Source: an uncultured Bacteroides sp. (GTDB lineage Bacteria; Bacteroidota; Bacteroidia; Bacteroidales; Bacteroidaceae). Taken from it: DNA of 64,000 nucleotides. The position numbers were made by a program, and so were the translations under genes. The stretch lies in NCBI GenBank assembly GCA_900766195.1, contig CAAFUN010000017.1:1-64000 (forward strand), in the 5' to 3' direction. This document shows, piece by piece, positions 53,523-62,520 of the stretch. Every line of letters begins with the position of its first letter. Position 1 is the stretch's first letter. The notes below the pieces were generated by a model. The model worked only from the letters and a program-made list of their open reading frames with translations. It did no database searches and was not told the origin of the DNA.

Positions 53523-54605
53523 TCATTGATACAATTTCAATCCAATCTCTCCTCGAAGTACTCCTAAAGCATTCATTGCTAACGCCTCCATTTCATCTTC
53601 TCCCGGATAGACATGTACCGGAGCAAGAAAAGAGACACGCTCTTTCAATTTGGAAATCACATAATCAGAGTGGGCAATGCCACCCGTCAACAAAATGGCA
53701 TCAACCTTGCCGTACAGTGCAACCGCCGCGGCACCAATACTTTTAGCTACCTGATAAATCATGGCATCAAGCACTAGCTTCGCTTTCTTATCACCATTTT
53801 CAATGGCTACAATCACCTCTTGCACATCAGTAGTACCTAAATGAGCTGCCAAACCTGCATTACCGGATATTCTCTTTTTTAGTTCATCTCTCGTATACTT
53901 CCCAGAATAACATAGATCAATCAACGCCCCAGATGGTAACGTCCCTGCACGTTCGGGAGAAAAAGGTCCCTCTCCATCCAAAGCATTGTTCACATCAACA
54001 GCTCTTCCACGGTAATGTGCACCAACAGAAATGCCTCCTCCCAAGTGGCAAATCACCAAATTTAGATCTTCATAACAAACAGGATGTTTAGGGTGAGCAA
54101 TAGTACACTCAGCAGCAAATCTCCGAGCAACGGCACGTTGATTCAATGCATGCCATATTGTTACGCGAGGCATAAGGGGCGAACCCGTAATACGGGCAAT
54201 ATCATCGAGTTCATCTACTACACCGGGATCAGCAATTAGAGCACAACAACCGGGAATTAAGGATGCTAAATCAGCCGCAATCAAACAACCCAAATTACAG
54301 GCATGAGAACGCATTGCATGCTTTGTATCATAAATCATCGCTTCATTCACTTCATACACACCTCCCGAAAGAGGCTTTACCAGTCCACCACGTCCTATCA
54401 CCACATCAAACTCCAAAGGAATACCTTCCTTTGCCAATTCACGCAGCACCAACTCTTTGCGAAAATCAAACTGATCCATCACATCAGAAAAAACAGATAG
54501 CTCTTCTACCGAGTGACGAATATTCTCAACTAAATAAACATCTTCATCCACATAAACAGCTATCTTAGTAGATGTGGAACCCGGATTAATGACTAGTATT
54601 TTCAT
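53523..54605 (-). CDS. buk: Butyrate kinase (branched or short-chain acyl kinase)
   Basis: The 360-residue ASKHA-fold enzyme makes ATP from acyl phosphate. It has ILVINPGSTSTKIAVY at the N-terminus, CHLGGGISVGAHYRGRAVDV for phosphate binding, and LTGGIAHSDYVI near the C-terminus. It overlaps the ptb gene by 4 nt, and together they convert acyl-CoA to free acid plus ATP. Substrate (butyrate, isobutyrate or others) is not set by the sequence. Confidence 0.94.
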   Translation of the reverse strand: MKILVINPGSTSTKIAVYVDEDVYLVENIRHSVEELSVFSDVMDQFDFRKELVLRELAKEGIPLEFDVVIGRGGLVKPLSGGVYEVNEAMIYDTKHAMRSHACNLGCLIAADLASLIPGCCALIADPGVVDELDDIARITGSPLMPRVTIWHALNQRAVARRFAAECTIAHPKHPVCYEDLNLVICHLGGGISVGAHYRGRAVDVNNALDGEGPFSPERAGTLPSGALIDLCYSGKYTRDELKKRISGNAGLAAHLGTTDVQEVIVAIENGDKKAKLVLDAMIYQVAKSIGAAAVALYGKVDAILLTGGIAHSDYVISKLKERVSFLAPVHVYPGEDEMEALAMNALGVLRGEIGLKLYQ

Positions 54606-55519
54606 AAATATCCGTTACAAGTTAAACAAGCCATCGCAATACTATAATATTTCGATAAACCGGAATCACTACGTGAAGGTAGCACAACCGGTCGTATTGG
54701 CCCTTGAAGCAGCCCTGCCATATCAGCACCGGCAAATAAAGAAACTGATTTATAAAAAGCATTACCCGTCTCAATATTAGGGAATATCAGTACGTCAGCC
54801 TGGCCATCAATAGGTGAAGCAATGCCTTTAATCTCGCCGCTCGCCCGTTCACAAGCTGTGCGCACATCCAATGGCCCATCTATTATAACATCTCCAAATT
54901 CACCAGATTCTGCAAGCTCCACAATATTCACATAGTCCAATGAATGGGGAAATTTGGCACTTACCTTCTCTGTACAATGAATTAAAGCAATGCGCGGACG
55001 TTCAATCCCAAAATGCCTGCATACACCAATGGCATACCAGATCATCTCAATACGCTGTTGTAGTGTAGGCCGAGGAATTACAGCCGCATCAGAAAAAAAT
55101 AAAAGCTTATCGTAAGTTGGTATCTGCATTACCGCCAAATGAGTTAAGACTTTACCCTTTGGTAAAAGTCCCCGCTCTTTATCAAGAATGGCATGAAGCA
55201 AATTGTCTGTGTTGATAAGGCCCTTCATCAGAATGTCGGCACCTCCCTCACGAACTATACGTACGGCTTCACGTGCAGCCTCATCAGGATCCACAATATG
55301 CAAAGTTTGCACATATTGAGGATATTTACGCAACGTAGGAAAAGAATCTAAAATGGCAGAATCACCAACCATAAGAAATTCCGCTATACCTTCCTCCAAC
55401 GCTCGAGCAATGGCATATTCTGTATTAGCATCTTTAGCACATACAACAGCGATACGCGCTCTTTTATTGAGAGACTTCAAATGAGAAGTCAACTGTTCAA
55501 AACTTCGAATAGGATCCAT
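54602..55519 (-). CDS. ptb: Phosphate butyryltransferase (phosphate acyltransferase)
   Basis: The 305-residue enzyme transfers an acyl group from CoA to phosphate. The PTA_PTB fold is shown by VVCAKDANTEYAIARALEEG, ADILMKGLINTDNLLHAIL and the C-terminal LIFPNIETGNAFYKS. It is the first gene of the ptb-buk pair, with an ATGA overlap. Confidence 0.94.
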   Translation of the reverse strand: MDPIRSFEQLTSHLKSLNKRARIAVVCAKDANTEYAIARALEEGIAEFLMVGDSAILDSFPTLRKYPQYVQTLHIVDPDEAAREAVRIVREGGADILMKGLINTDNLLHAILDKERGLLPKGKVLTHLAVMQIPTYDKLLFFSDAAVIPRPTLQQRIEMIWYAIGVCRHFGIERPRIALIHCTEKVSAKFPHSLDYVNIVELAESGEFGDVIIDGPLDVRTACERASGEIKGIASPIDGQADVLIFPNIETGNAFYKSVSLFAGADMAGLLQGPIRPVVLPSRSDSGLSKYYSIAMACLTCNGYL

Positions 55520-55711
55520 AATGTTAGTTTTATCACAAATATCAGAAAAATATTCATATTAACCGCTTAATTCCAATTTAAAAACACTCGCATCAATATC
55601 AAAATGTCAAATTCCTGTTTTTATAAGGTTGCTAGATAAGAGATTCATATAAGATTAACATTTAAGATTGTCTTTTGTCAGTTCATAACATGCATTGCAT
55701 ATTATTTTTGT

Positions 55712-55719
55712 TACATTTG
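55712..55719 (+). promoter_or_regulatory. Probable -7 element before the LD-carboxypeptidase operon
   Basis: TACATTTG matches TAnnTTTG and would leave a leader of about 90 nt. Nothing else was seen in the 297-bp divergent gap between ptb and this operon. Confidence 0.45.
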
Positions 55720-55816
55720 CAGGCACAATGTATCAAAACTGATACTCATTTGCTGAATTCAAGAAATGCAAGTGCATAAATAATTAATATTTCAACAACA
55801 GAGACAATAGATAAAT

Positions 55817-56773
55817 ATGGGTAGTCTGATTTTTCCCCCATACCTGCAAGAAGGAGACCATATCATTATTCTCTCACCTTCAAGCAAGATTGATAAATCT
55901 CTCATAAAAGGTGCTGTAAAACTCCTGCAGTCATGGGGATTCAAAGTAGACATAAGCAAACATGCAGCTAGTGCCCACGGCACTTATGCAGGAACTGATT
56001 CACAGCGACTGGAAGACTTACAGTCGGCTTTGGATGACGAAAAGGCAAAAGCCATACTGTGCAGCCGCGGGGGATATGGAGCCGTACACCTTGTAGGAAA
56101 ACTGGATTTTACACGTTTTCATAAGCACCCTAAATGGCTAATTGGATTCAGTGATATCACAGCCTTGCACAACGTTATTCAGCAGAATGGCTATGCTTCA
56201 CTCCATGCCCCTATGGCCCGACATCTTACCGTTGAAGCTGAAAATGATTTCTGTACTTTAGCACTCAAAGACATTTTAATGGGGCACATTACTGCAACAA
56301 CTGCTGAAGCACTGAAAGCTGATCAGACAGAATTCGGATATACCTGTCCGGCACACAAATTAAACCATAAGGGAACAGCCAAAGGTATACTGCGTGGCGG
56401 TAATATGTCAGTATTTTATGGACTTCGTGGCACTCCTTATGATATCCCGGCAGAAGGCACCATCCTATTCATTGAAGATGTGGGAGAACGTCCTCACTCC
56501 ATAGAACGCATGATGTACAATTTAAAGTTAGGAGGAGTATTAGATAAACTGTCCGGGCTCATCATTGGACAATTTACTGAATATGAAGAAAATAAATCAT
56601 TAGGCAAGGATCTGTACGGAGCTCTTGCAGATATTGTAAAAGAATACAACTATCCTATCTGCTTCAATTTCCCTGTTGGGCACGTCACAATGAACCTGCC
56701 ACTAATAGAAGGAGCAGAAGTGACCTTAACGATAGAAAGTAAAGATGTAAAACTGAATTTTAATAAAGACTAG
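55817..56773 (+). CDS. LD-carboxypeptidase (S66, LdcA/MccF family)
   Basis: The 318-residue peptidase trims the terminal D-alanine of tetrapeptides in peptidoglycan recycling. The nucleophile Ser is in ILCSRGGYGAVHLVGKLDF, and the C-terminal domain has the Glu (LFIEDVGERPHSIERM) and His (FPVGHVTMNLPLIEGAEV) of the triad. No signal peptide, so it acts in the cytoplasm. The next gene begins 2 nt after its stop. Confidence 0.92.
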   Translation: MGSLIFPPYLQEGDHIIILSPSSKIDKSLIKGAVKLLQSWGFKVDISKHAASAHGTYAGTDSQRLEDLQSALDDEKAKAILCSRGGYGAVHLVGKLDFTRFHKHPKWLIGFSDITALHNVIQQNGYASLHAPMARHLTVEAENDFCTLALKDILMGHITATTAEALKADQTEFGYTCPAHKLNHKGTAKGILRGGNMSVFYGLRGTPYDIPAEGTILFIEDVGERPHSIERMMYNLKLGGVLDKLSGLIIGQFTEYEENKSLGKDLYGALADIVKEYNYPICFNFPVGHVTMNLPLIEGAEVTLTIESKDVKLNFNKD

Positions 56774-56775
56774 AT

Positions 56776-57753
56776 ATGAAACGAACTTATTCACTAATCC
56801 CTCTATTCTGCTCACTATTAGCCATAGTATCCTGTGGCAACAGAGCCAAGACCTCAAATACAGAAGAAGAGAATATAACAAAATCCGATGTCAACGTGCC
56901 TAAATTCAATGCAGATAGTGCCTACCAATATGTTAAAGCGCAAGTTGATTTTGGTCCTCGTGTTCCAAATACATCTGCTCATGTAGCCTGTGGCAATTAT
57001 CTTGCCGCCAAACTAGCCAAATTCGGAGCAACTGTCAGCAATCAATATGCTGATCTGCCCGCGGTCACCGGTACCATGCTAAAAGCACGTAATATCATCG
57101 GTTCCTACAAACCTGAAAGCAAAAAGCGCATCGCTATCTTCTCACATTGGGACAGCCGCCCATGGGCAGATTCCGACCCTGATAAGAAAAACCATAAAAC
57201 ACCTATTCTCGGAGCCAATGACGGTGCAAGCGGCGTAGGTGTGATGCTTGAAATAGCCCGCCAAATACAAAAACAACAGCCTGAAATGGGCGTAGATCTC
57301 ATTTTTCTTGATGCCGAAGACTATGGCGACCATGGTTCTGATGATTCATGGGCGCTGGGAGCACAATATTGGGCACGCAATCCACATGTAGAAGGCTATA
57401 CTGCCCGTTTTGGTATCCTACTTGATATGGTAGGTGCCAAAGATGCAACCTTCCGTTTTGAGGCTTATTCTCAAAAGAAAGCTCCCAACATCAACCAAAA
57501 AGTATGGGATGCCGCTATCAGCTTGAATTTCGGGCGTTACTTTATAAAAGAGGAAGGCGGCGGCGTCACAGACGACCATGTATTTATCAACGACTTCGCC
57601 CATATCCCTACTATCGACATTATCCACACTACCTCAGATGGAGGCTTTTACAAAAACTGGCATACATTGAAAGACGATATGGACGGTATAGACAAAGCCA
57701 CGCTAGGAGCAGTAGGACAAACTCTTCTACAAGTTATTTATAATGAGAAGTAA
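56776..57753 (+). CDS. M28-family lipoprotein, glutaminyl-peptide cyclotransferase-like
   Basis: The 325-residue protein has a lipoprotein signal (LLAIVSC, Cys21) and an M28 catalytic domain with zinc ligands in FSHWDSRPWAD, ANDGASGVGVMLE, FLDAEDYGD and a His in TIDIIHTTSDGGFYKNWHT. The order and the WALGAQYWARN block fit the bacterial/animal-type glutaminyl cyclases that form N-terminal pyroglutamate. In Bacteroidota such enzymes act on exported proteins; an aminopeptidase role cannot be excluded. Confidence 0.85.
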   Translation: MKRTYSLIPLFCSLLAIVSCGNRAKTSNTEEENITKSDVNVPKFNADSAYQYVKAQVDFGPRVPNTSAHVACGNYLAAKLAKFGATVSNQYADLPAVTGTMLKARNIIGSYKPESKKRIAIFSHWDSRPWADSDPDKKNHKTPILGANDGASGVGVMLEIARQIQKQQPEMGVDLIFLDAEDYGDHGSDDSWALGAQYWARNPHVEGYTARFGILLDMVGAKDATFRFEAYSQKKAPNINQKVWDAAISLNFGRYFIKEEGGGVTDDHVFINDFAHIPTIDIIHTTSDGGFYKNWHTLKDDMDGIDKATLGAVGQTLLQVIYNEK

Positions 57754-57785
57754 ACATAATTATACAAACCATAACACCAATAATA

Positions 57786-58214
57786 ATGAGTATTAACGAA
57801 GCACAAGACGAAGTAATTGCCGAGTTCAGTGACTTTGACGATTGGATGGACAAGTATCAACTTCTCATTGATTTGGGAAATGAACAAGCCCCCCTTGACG
57901 AAAAGTATAAAACAGAGCAAAATCTAATAGAAGGATGTCAAAGTCGTGTATGGCTGCAAGCAGATGAAATAGATGGTAAACTAATCTTTCAGGCAGAGAG
58001 TGATGCGCTAATTGTAAAAGGTATAGTAGCCCTTCTCATCAAAGTGCTATCCGGGCACACTCCGGACGAAATATTAAATGCCGATCTTTATTTCATTGAC
58101 AAAATAGGGTTGAAAGAACATTTGTCGCCTACCCGCAGTAATGGTCTTCTTTCAATGGTTAAGCAGATGCGTATGTATGCCCTTGCATTCAAGACCAAAG
58201 ACAGCCGTCTATAA
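57786..58214 (+). CDS. sufE: SufE-family sulfur acceptor
   Basis: The 142-residue protein accepts persulfide from SufS for Fe-S cluster assembly. The key Cys51 is in NLIEGCQSRVWL, and ESDALIVKGIVALLIKVLSG is the family helix region. The other suf genes are not nearby; it lies third in the operon with the LD-carboxypeptidase. Confidence 0.94.
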   Translation: MSINEAQDEVIAEFSDFDDWMDKYQLLIDLGNEQAPLDEKYKTEQNLIEGCQSRVWLQADEIDGKLIFQAESDALIVKGIVALLIKVLSGHTPDEILNADLYFIDKIGLKEHLSPTRSNGLLSMVKQMRMYALAFKTKDSRL

Positions 58215-58302
58215 CAATTTTCATATTATTCTGCAGAGAAAGAAATAGCTAATTGCTGAAAGTATGAGAAATCAATAATACGTAAAGAAAGAACAAACTA
58301 TA

Positions 58303-58333
58303 AAGGTGTGAAAGGTGATGCCACTCACACCTT
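58303..58333. terminator. Hairpin between SufE and the HTH gene
   Basis: A 9-bp perfect stem (58303-58311 with 58325-58333) with a 13-nt loop lies between convergent genes and touches the HTH stop codon. The T-runs are weak. Confidence 0.55.
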
Positions 58334-58541
58334 ATTCTTCCCCTTCTTTGTATTCTAATATATCTCCGGGTTGGCAATCAAGTATTTTACAGATGGCTTC
58401 CAATGTAGAAAAGCGAATAGCCTTGGCTTTCCCTGTTTTTAGGATAGATAAATTAGCTGGTGTAATATCCACTTTTTCCGCCAATTCTCCCAAAGAGATT
58501 TTCCTTCGGGCCATCATTATATCAAGATTCACTATAATCAT
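58332..58541 (-). CDS. Small HTH transcriptional regulator (YozG-like, XRE class)
   Basis: The 69-residue protein is nearly all helix-turn-helix: MARRKISLGELAEKVDIT, with recognition helix PANLSILKTGKAKAIRFSTL, and an acidic tail. This short type is often next to DUF2975 membrane proteins, as here, 22 nt downstream of one. It probably controls its own operon. Confidence 0.9.
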   Translation of the reverse strand: MIIVNLDIMMARRKISLGELAEKVDITPANLSILKTGKAKAIRFSTLEAICKILDCQPGDILEYKEGEE

Positions 58542-58563
58542 AATTCACTCTTTCACGGTTAGG

Positions 58564-59217
58564 CTAAATAGTTAGATCCTGATCCTCCTTCATTTTTAAG
58601 CCAATGGCAAAAACCTCGGCCACAATAAAAGCGGTAATACCTAGCACTAGTGACGTAATTTTCACCATATCAGTCATATACAGCGAATAGTTATCCGAAG
58701 CGAACACTTCTTTAACACTATAAGCTGTAAGCAATGTTACAAATAATGTACAGCTGAAACCTATTATGAGCATTATTCCTAAACGGCGTATCCTCCGGAC
58801 ATTTCTCCAATTAAAAATATCAGACTTATTAATTGCAATTATTATACGGATAAATAGAACAACAGCCCAAATCGTTACGATAAAATCGGTCAAACTAGCC
58901 AATGCAGACATTATTCTCACCACCATCGAAGGATGAGTATCCACACTAATTGCCAGCTGTCCATACGAGACCGGTATATATTTACCTGTTTTAGCGTTAT
59001 AAATAGAATCCGACAAAATGTTTGACATGTGTTTGGGCAACACGCTCACTACCTGCAAATGCATAAGCTCTTGCTTTTTTACCATAGCAAGCCGCTTATT
59101 GCTACCCAATTCAATACCGGCTTTGAAACCTGTTCCAACATAATACGCTGCATCAATTACAGAATAGGTCAAGACAAGCATGACAATTACACAAAGAATA
59201 TTCAGTTTCTTTTTCAT
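58564..59217 (-). CDS. DUF2975 membrane protein
   Basis: The 217-residue protein has four predicted membrane segments (about 5-24, 105-130, 145-170, 185-208) and an extracytoplasmic part between the first two. DUF2975 proteins commonly pair with a small HTH regulator. Its start overlaps the CPBP gene by 4 nt. The function is unknown; it may sense the membrane and set the regulator. Confidence 0.82.
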   Translation of the reverse strand: MKKKLNILCVIVMLVLTYSVIDAAYYVGTGFKAGIELGSNKRLAMVKKQELMHLQVVSVLPKHMSNILSDSIYNAKTGKYIPVSYGQLAISVDTHPSMVVRIMSALASLTDFIVTIWAVVLFIRIIIAINKSDIFNWRNVRRIRRLGIMLIIGFSCTLFVTLLTAYSVKEVFASDNYSLYMTDMVKITSLVLGITAFIVAEVFAIGLKMKEDQDLTI

Positions 59218-59999
59218 ACTTCGGATGTTGAGTCTGTATAAAAGTGCTTACTATTGTTCAGCATTCTCAAAGAAAACAATAGGAGTATCACGGAAAGTAA
59301 CACACAAACCAGATAAGCCGGTTTTCCAATTAGCTGGAAAGTATAATCCACACCGGGATAATTAATATTTGAATAGACGGAAAGACTATTGTTCATGATA
59401 TGAATCACTATTCCCGGTATAATGCTCCCTGATTTATAATAAAGCCAGGCAAACAGAAATCCCAATAAAACTCCGCCAACCACTTGCACCGGATTAAAAT
59501 GTATTATGCCAAAAATCAAACCGGAATACAATATAGCCTTCGTAGGTGAATACTTCTGCAATAGTACCTTCGTAATACTTCCACGGAATAAAAGTTCCTC
59601 AAGTATAGGTCCCAATACAGCCACACTAATTATCCCTATCCATCCGGATTGCAATACATTAAAAGTATTCTTCATCCAATCTGGCAGGAAACTTAAATGT
59701 GACATGATAAAATCCAAAATAAACATGCTAGAGAGCCCTGCCAAAATACCATAAAGCAAAAAAGAGACAGAATGTACAGCATAAATATTCCCATCGTTCT
59801 TCAGATAACCCTTTTTCCATAAAAAGAGGCCCATAAAAAGGAAACCACCTAACATGGAAGGAATTAATGAAACAGCCGAAGCCCGGCCCATATCGCCATA
59901 CACCAAATACGCATAAAGCATAGCAAATGGCATGACAAGCGCCATAGCCAAGATTTGCATACCAAAGTAGACTAACACTAATTTAATTGCAGTTTTCAT
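59214..59999 (-). CDS. CPBP-family intramembrane metalloprotease
   Basis: The 261-residue membrane protein has the CPBP (Abi) motifs: GPILEELLFRG (EExxxR), IFGIIHFNP (His) and VIHIMNNS (His/Asn), with about eight membrane segments. The family includes prenyl-protein proteases and bacteriocin self-immunity proteins. It opens the three-gene operon with DUF2975 and HTH genes. Confidence 0.88.
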   Translation of the reverse strand: MKTAIKLVLVYFGMQILAMALVMPFAMLYAYLVYGDMGRASAVSLIPSMLGGFLFMGLFLWKKGYLKNDGNIYAVHSVSFLLYGILAGLSSMFILDFIMSHLSFLPDWMKNTFNVLQSGWIGIISVAVLGPILEELLFRGSITKVLLQKYSPTKAILYSGLIFGIIHFNPVQVVGGVLLGFLFAWLYYKSGSIIPGIVIHIMNNSLSVYSNINYPGVDYTFQLIGKPAYLVCVLLSVILLLFSLRMLNNSKHFYTDSTSEV

Positions 60000-60050
60000 C
60001 TATCTCATTTAAATATCACACAAAGATACTCATTTTCTCTGTTCTAGCCA

Positions 60051-60140
60051 TCATGCAGCCAACACAGAACCACAGATCAACGTCATTAGCAAAGAAAGAG
60101 AAATTACCAGAAGAGAAATACTCATAAAAGCCTTTTTCAT
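60051..60140 (-). CDS. Possible 29-residue hydrophobic peptide
   Basis: ATG at 60138-60140 encodes MKKAFMSISLLVISLSLLMT followed by LICGSVLAA and a stop. It has the form of a signal peptide or single-span membrane peptide, and lies 51 nt upstream of the CPBP gene in the same direction. It may be a small membrane protein, a peptide substrate, or a chance frame; no homologue was recognised. Confidence 0.4.
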   Translation of the reverse strand: MKKAFMSISLLVISLSLLMTLICGSVLAA

Positions 60141-60416
60141 AATCTTCAACCTTTTTGTTTTATAATCCAATAATTTATTTATCGTTTCTCGATATGCAAA
60201 TAAAAACAGATTCCTCAACACTAACAAAAAAAATAGCATTTATTTATCGTAAAACAATAAATTTAATCTGTTTTTCAATAAAATCAGCCTTAAATAGAAT
60301 AATTATGGCATATAAATACATAATCGCCCATTAAAAAGTAAAAAAATAAAGCTGCCGAACAAATTAAACAGAAGGTGTGTTTGCATTAATATGTAACAAA
60401 CTAATTGAAAACTTTT

Positions 60417-60581
60417 ATGAAAAAGTACATTTGCACAGCATGTGAATACATTTACGATCCTGAAACAGGTGATCCTGAAAGTGGCATAGCACCCGGAACA
60501 GCCTTTGAAGATATTCCGGACGACTGGGTTTGCCCATTATGCGGAGTGAGTAAAGATGATTTCGAACCTTATGAATACTAG
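60417..60581 (+). CDS. Rubredoxin
   Basis: The 54-residue protein has the two CxxC knuckles of rubredoxin: YICTACEYIYDPETGDP (Cys6, Cys9) and WVCPLCGVSKDDFEP (Cys39, Cys42), with the DDWVCP block. It binds one Fe(SCys)4 and transfers electrons in anaerobes, often to peroxide-reducing enzymes. It is single, with no obvious partner next to it. Confidence 0.96.
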   Translation: MKKYICTACEYIYDPETGDPESGIAPGTAFEDIPDDWVCPLCGVSKDDFEPYEY

Positions 60582-60801
60582 GACTCTAGTTCTTACCCCC
60601 GCTCCTTTTTTAAGAGCCCGCACAAGTCACTAACTCTAGGTCAAATCCGTAGAGTAGCAAACTTTTACCGTCTTCACGTAATAAATCAATTAAAAAATGA
60701 TAAAAATTTCTTTAACTAATCAATAAAGATATTCTTCTTTTGCCATATTGACAATGAAGGCTTATATTTAACGTGTTAAACACCATCAAAAGAGAAACAT
60801 T

Positions 60802-62475
60802 ATGAGAGATATGATTAAAGTTCTTTGTAAAAATAACAATGAATACAAAGAATTTCCCATAGGAAGTTCGCTACTCGACATTTTTTACGGCTACAACCTT
60901 GATTTTCCCTATCAGGTAGTAAGTGCTAAAGTAAACAATCGTTCTGAAGGACTGAATTTCCGCGTATATAACAACAAAGACATAGAGTTTCTTGATATTC
61001 GCGACTCTTCAGGTATGCGTACCTATGTCCGAACCCTTTGCTTTGTATTGTATAAGGCTACTAGTGAATTGTTTCCCACCGGTAAATTGTATGTAGAGCA
61101 CCCCGTATCAAAAGGATATTTTTGTAAACTTGATATTGGGCGAGATCTAACATTGGAAGATGTATCTGCTATTAAAAGCAGGATGCAGGAAATCATTAAT
61201 GAAAACATCTTTTTCCGGCGTACAGAATGTCATACTACCGAAGCTGTACGCATTTTCAGTGAACGAGGCATGGAAGACAAAGTAAAGCTTTTAGAAACTT
61301 CCGGCTCCATTTACACCTATTATTATACCTTGGGTGACACCGTGGATTATTATTACGGTAGCTTGTTGCCCAGTACCGGATTTATTAAACTATTTGATAT
61401 CGTAAAATACTACGACGGCTTACTCCTACGCATACCTAGCAAAGATAATCCTCTAATGCTTGAAGAAGTTGTGAAACAGGAAAAAATGCTTGATGTATTT
61501 AAAGAACATTTGCGTTGGAACTATATTATGGGGATGGGCAATGTAGGTGACTTTAATCTTGCCTGTCAAAAAGGACATGCCACTGCCCTCATTAATGTAG
61601 CCGAAGCCTTACAAGAAAAGAAAATAGCTCAAATAGCTGATGATATATACAACAGAGGCAGAAACGGAAACCGAGTAAAACTCGTCCTCATATCAGGACC
61701 CTCTTCCTCTGGTAAGACTACATTTAGCAAACGCCTCTCCGTGCAATTGATGACCAACGGACTACATCCTTATCCCATATCGCTCGACAACTATTTTGTT
61801 GAAAGAGAAGAAACTCCTAAAGATAAGAATGGGAATTACGATTACGAATCGCTTCACGCACTCGATCTTGATCTGTTCAATGCCCATTTACAGGCATTGT
61901 TACGTGGAGAGGAAATTGAACTACCACGCTTTAACTTCAATACCGGTAAGAAAGAGTATAGAGGAGACAAGCTGCGCATAGACGACCATACCATTATTAT
62001 TATGGAAGGCATTCACGCACTTAACCCCGAATTAACGCCACAGATACCCGTTGACAGCAAATATAAGATTTATGTATCTGCACTAACGACAATTTCGCTG
62101 GACGACCACAACTGGATACCTACAACAGACAACCGTCTGCTACGCCGTATTATCCGCGATTACAACTATCGGGGATACTCTGCCCAGGAAACCATTTCGC
62201 GCTGGCCTAGCGTACGTGCAGGAGAAGACAAATGGATATTTCCGTTTCAAGAAAATGCCGATGTCATGTTCAATTCCGCACTGCTGTTTGAATTTGCAGT
62301 ACTCCGCAGTCACGCCGAGCCTATCCTCAATAGCGTACCCCGCAACTGTCCGGAGTATGCCGAAGCCTATCGACTGTTGAAATTCATAAAATATTTCAGC
62401 CCCGTACAGGATAAGGAAATACCATTTACTTCTTTATTACGTGAATTTTTAGGTGGCAGTAGCTTTAAATACTAA
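60802..62475 (+). CDS. Nucleoside kinase with N-terminal TGS/ThrRS-like domain
   Basis: The 557-residue protein joins an N-terminal TGS domain (MIKVLCKNNNEYKEFPIGS) and a ThrRS second-additional-domain-like region (about 70-250) to a uridine kinase-like P-loop domain (LISGPSSSGKTTFSKRLSV, near residue 295; YPISLDNYFVEREETP). This fused architecture is known in several bacterial phyla; the nucleoside used is usually taken as uridine/cytidine but not shown here. It is transcribed alone, with the kinase promoter for the next gene at its end. Confidence 0.9.
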   Translation: MRDMIKVLCKNNNEYKEFPIGSSLLDIFYGYNLDFPYQVVSAKVNNRSEGLNFRVYNNKDIEFLDIRDSSGMRTYVRTLCFVLYKATSELFPTGKLYVEHPVSKGYFCKLDIGRDLTLEDVSAIKSRMQEIINENIFFRRTECHTTEAVRIFSERGMEDKVKLLETSGSIYTYYYTLGDTVDYYYGSLLPSTGFIKLFDIVKYYDGLLLRIPSKDNPLMLEEVVKQEKMLDVFKEHLRWNYIMGMGNVGDFNLACQKGHATALINVAEALQEKKIAQIADDIYNRGRNGNRVKLVLISGPSSSGKTTFSKRLSVQLMTNGLHPYPISLDNYFVEREETPKDKNGNYDYESLHALDLDLFNAHLQALLRGEEIELPRFNFNTGKKEYRGDKLRIDDHTIIIMEGIHALNPELTPQIPVDSKYKIYVSALTTISLDDHNWIPTTDNRLLRRIIRDYNYRGYSAQETISRWPSVRAGEDKWIFPFQENADVMFNSALLFEFAVLRSHAEPILNSVPRNCPEYAEAYRLLKFIKYFSPVQDKEIPFTSLLREFLGGSSFKY

Positions 62476-62494
62476 AAGATTATCTCTACTTTTG
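62464..62494 (+). promoter_or_regulatory. Promoter of the TPR sensor kinase gene
   Basis: TTTA (62464-62467), a 19-nt spacer and TACTTTTG (62487-62494) nearly match the -33/-7 consensus, 26 nt before the start codon. It overlaps the end of the nucleoside kinase gene. Confidence 0.65.
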
Positions 62495-62520
62495 TATGCG
62501 ATCCATAAACTACAATCTAT

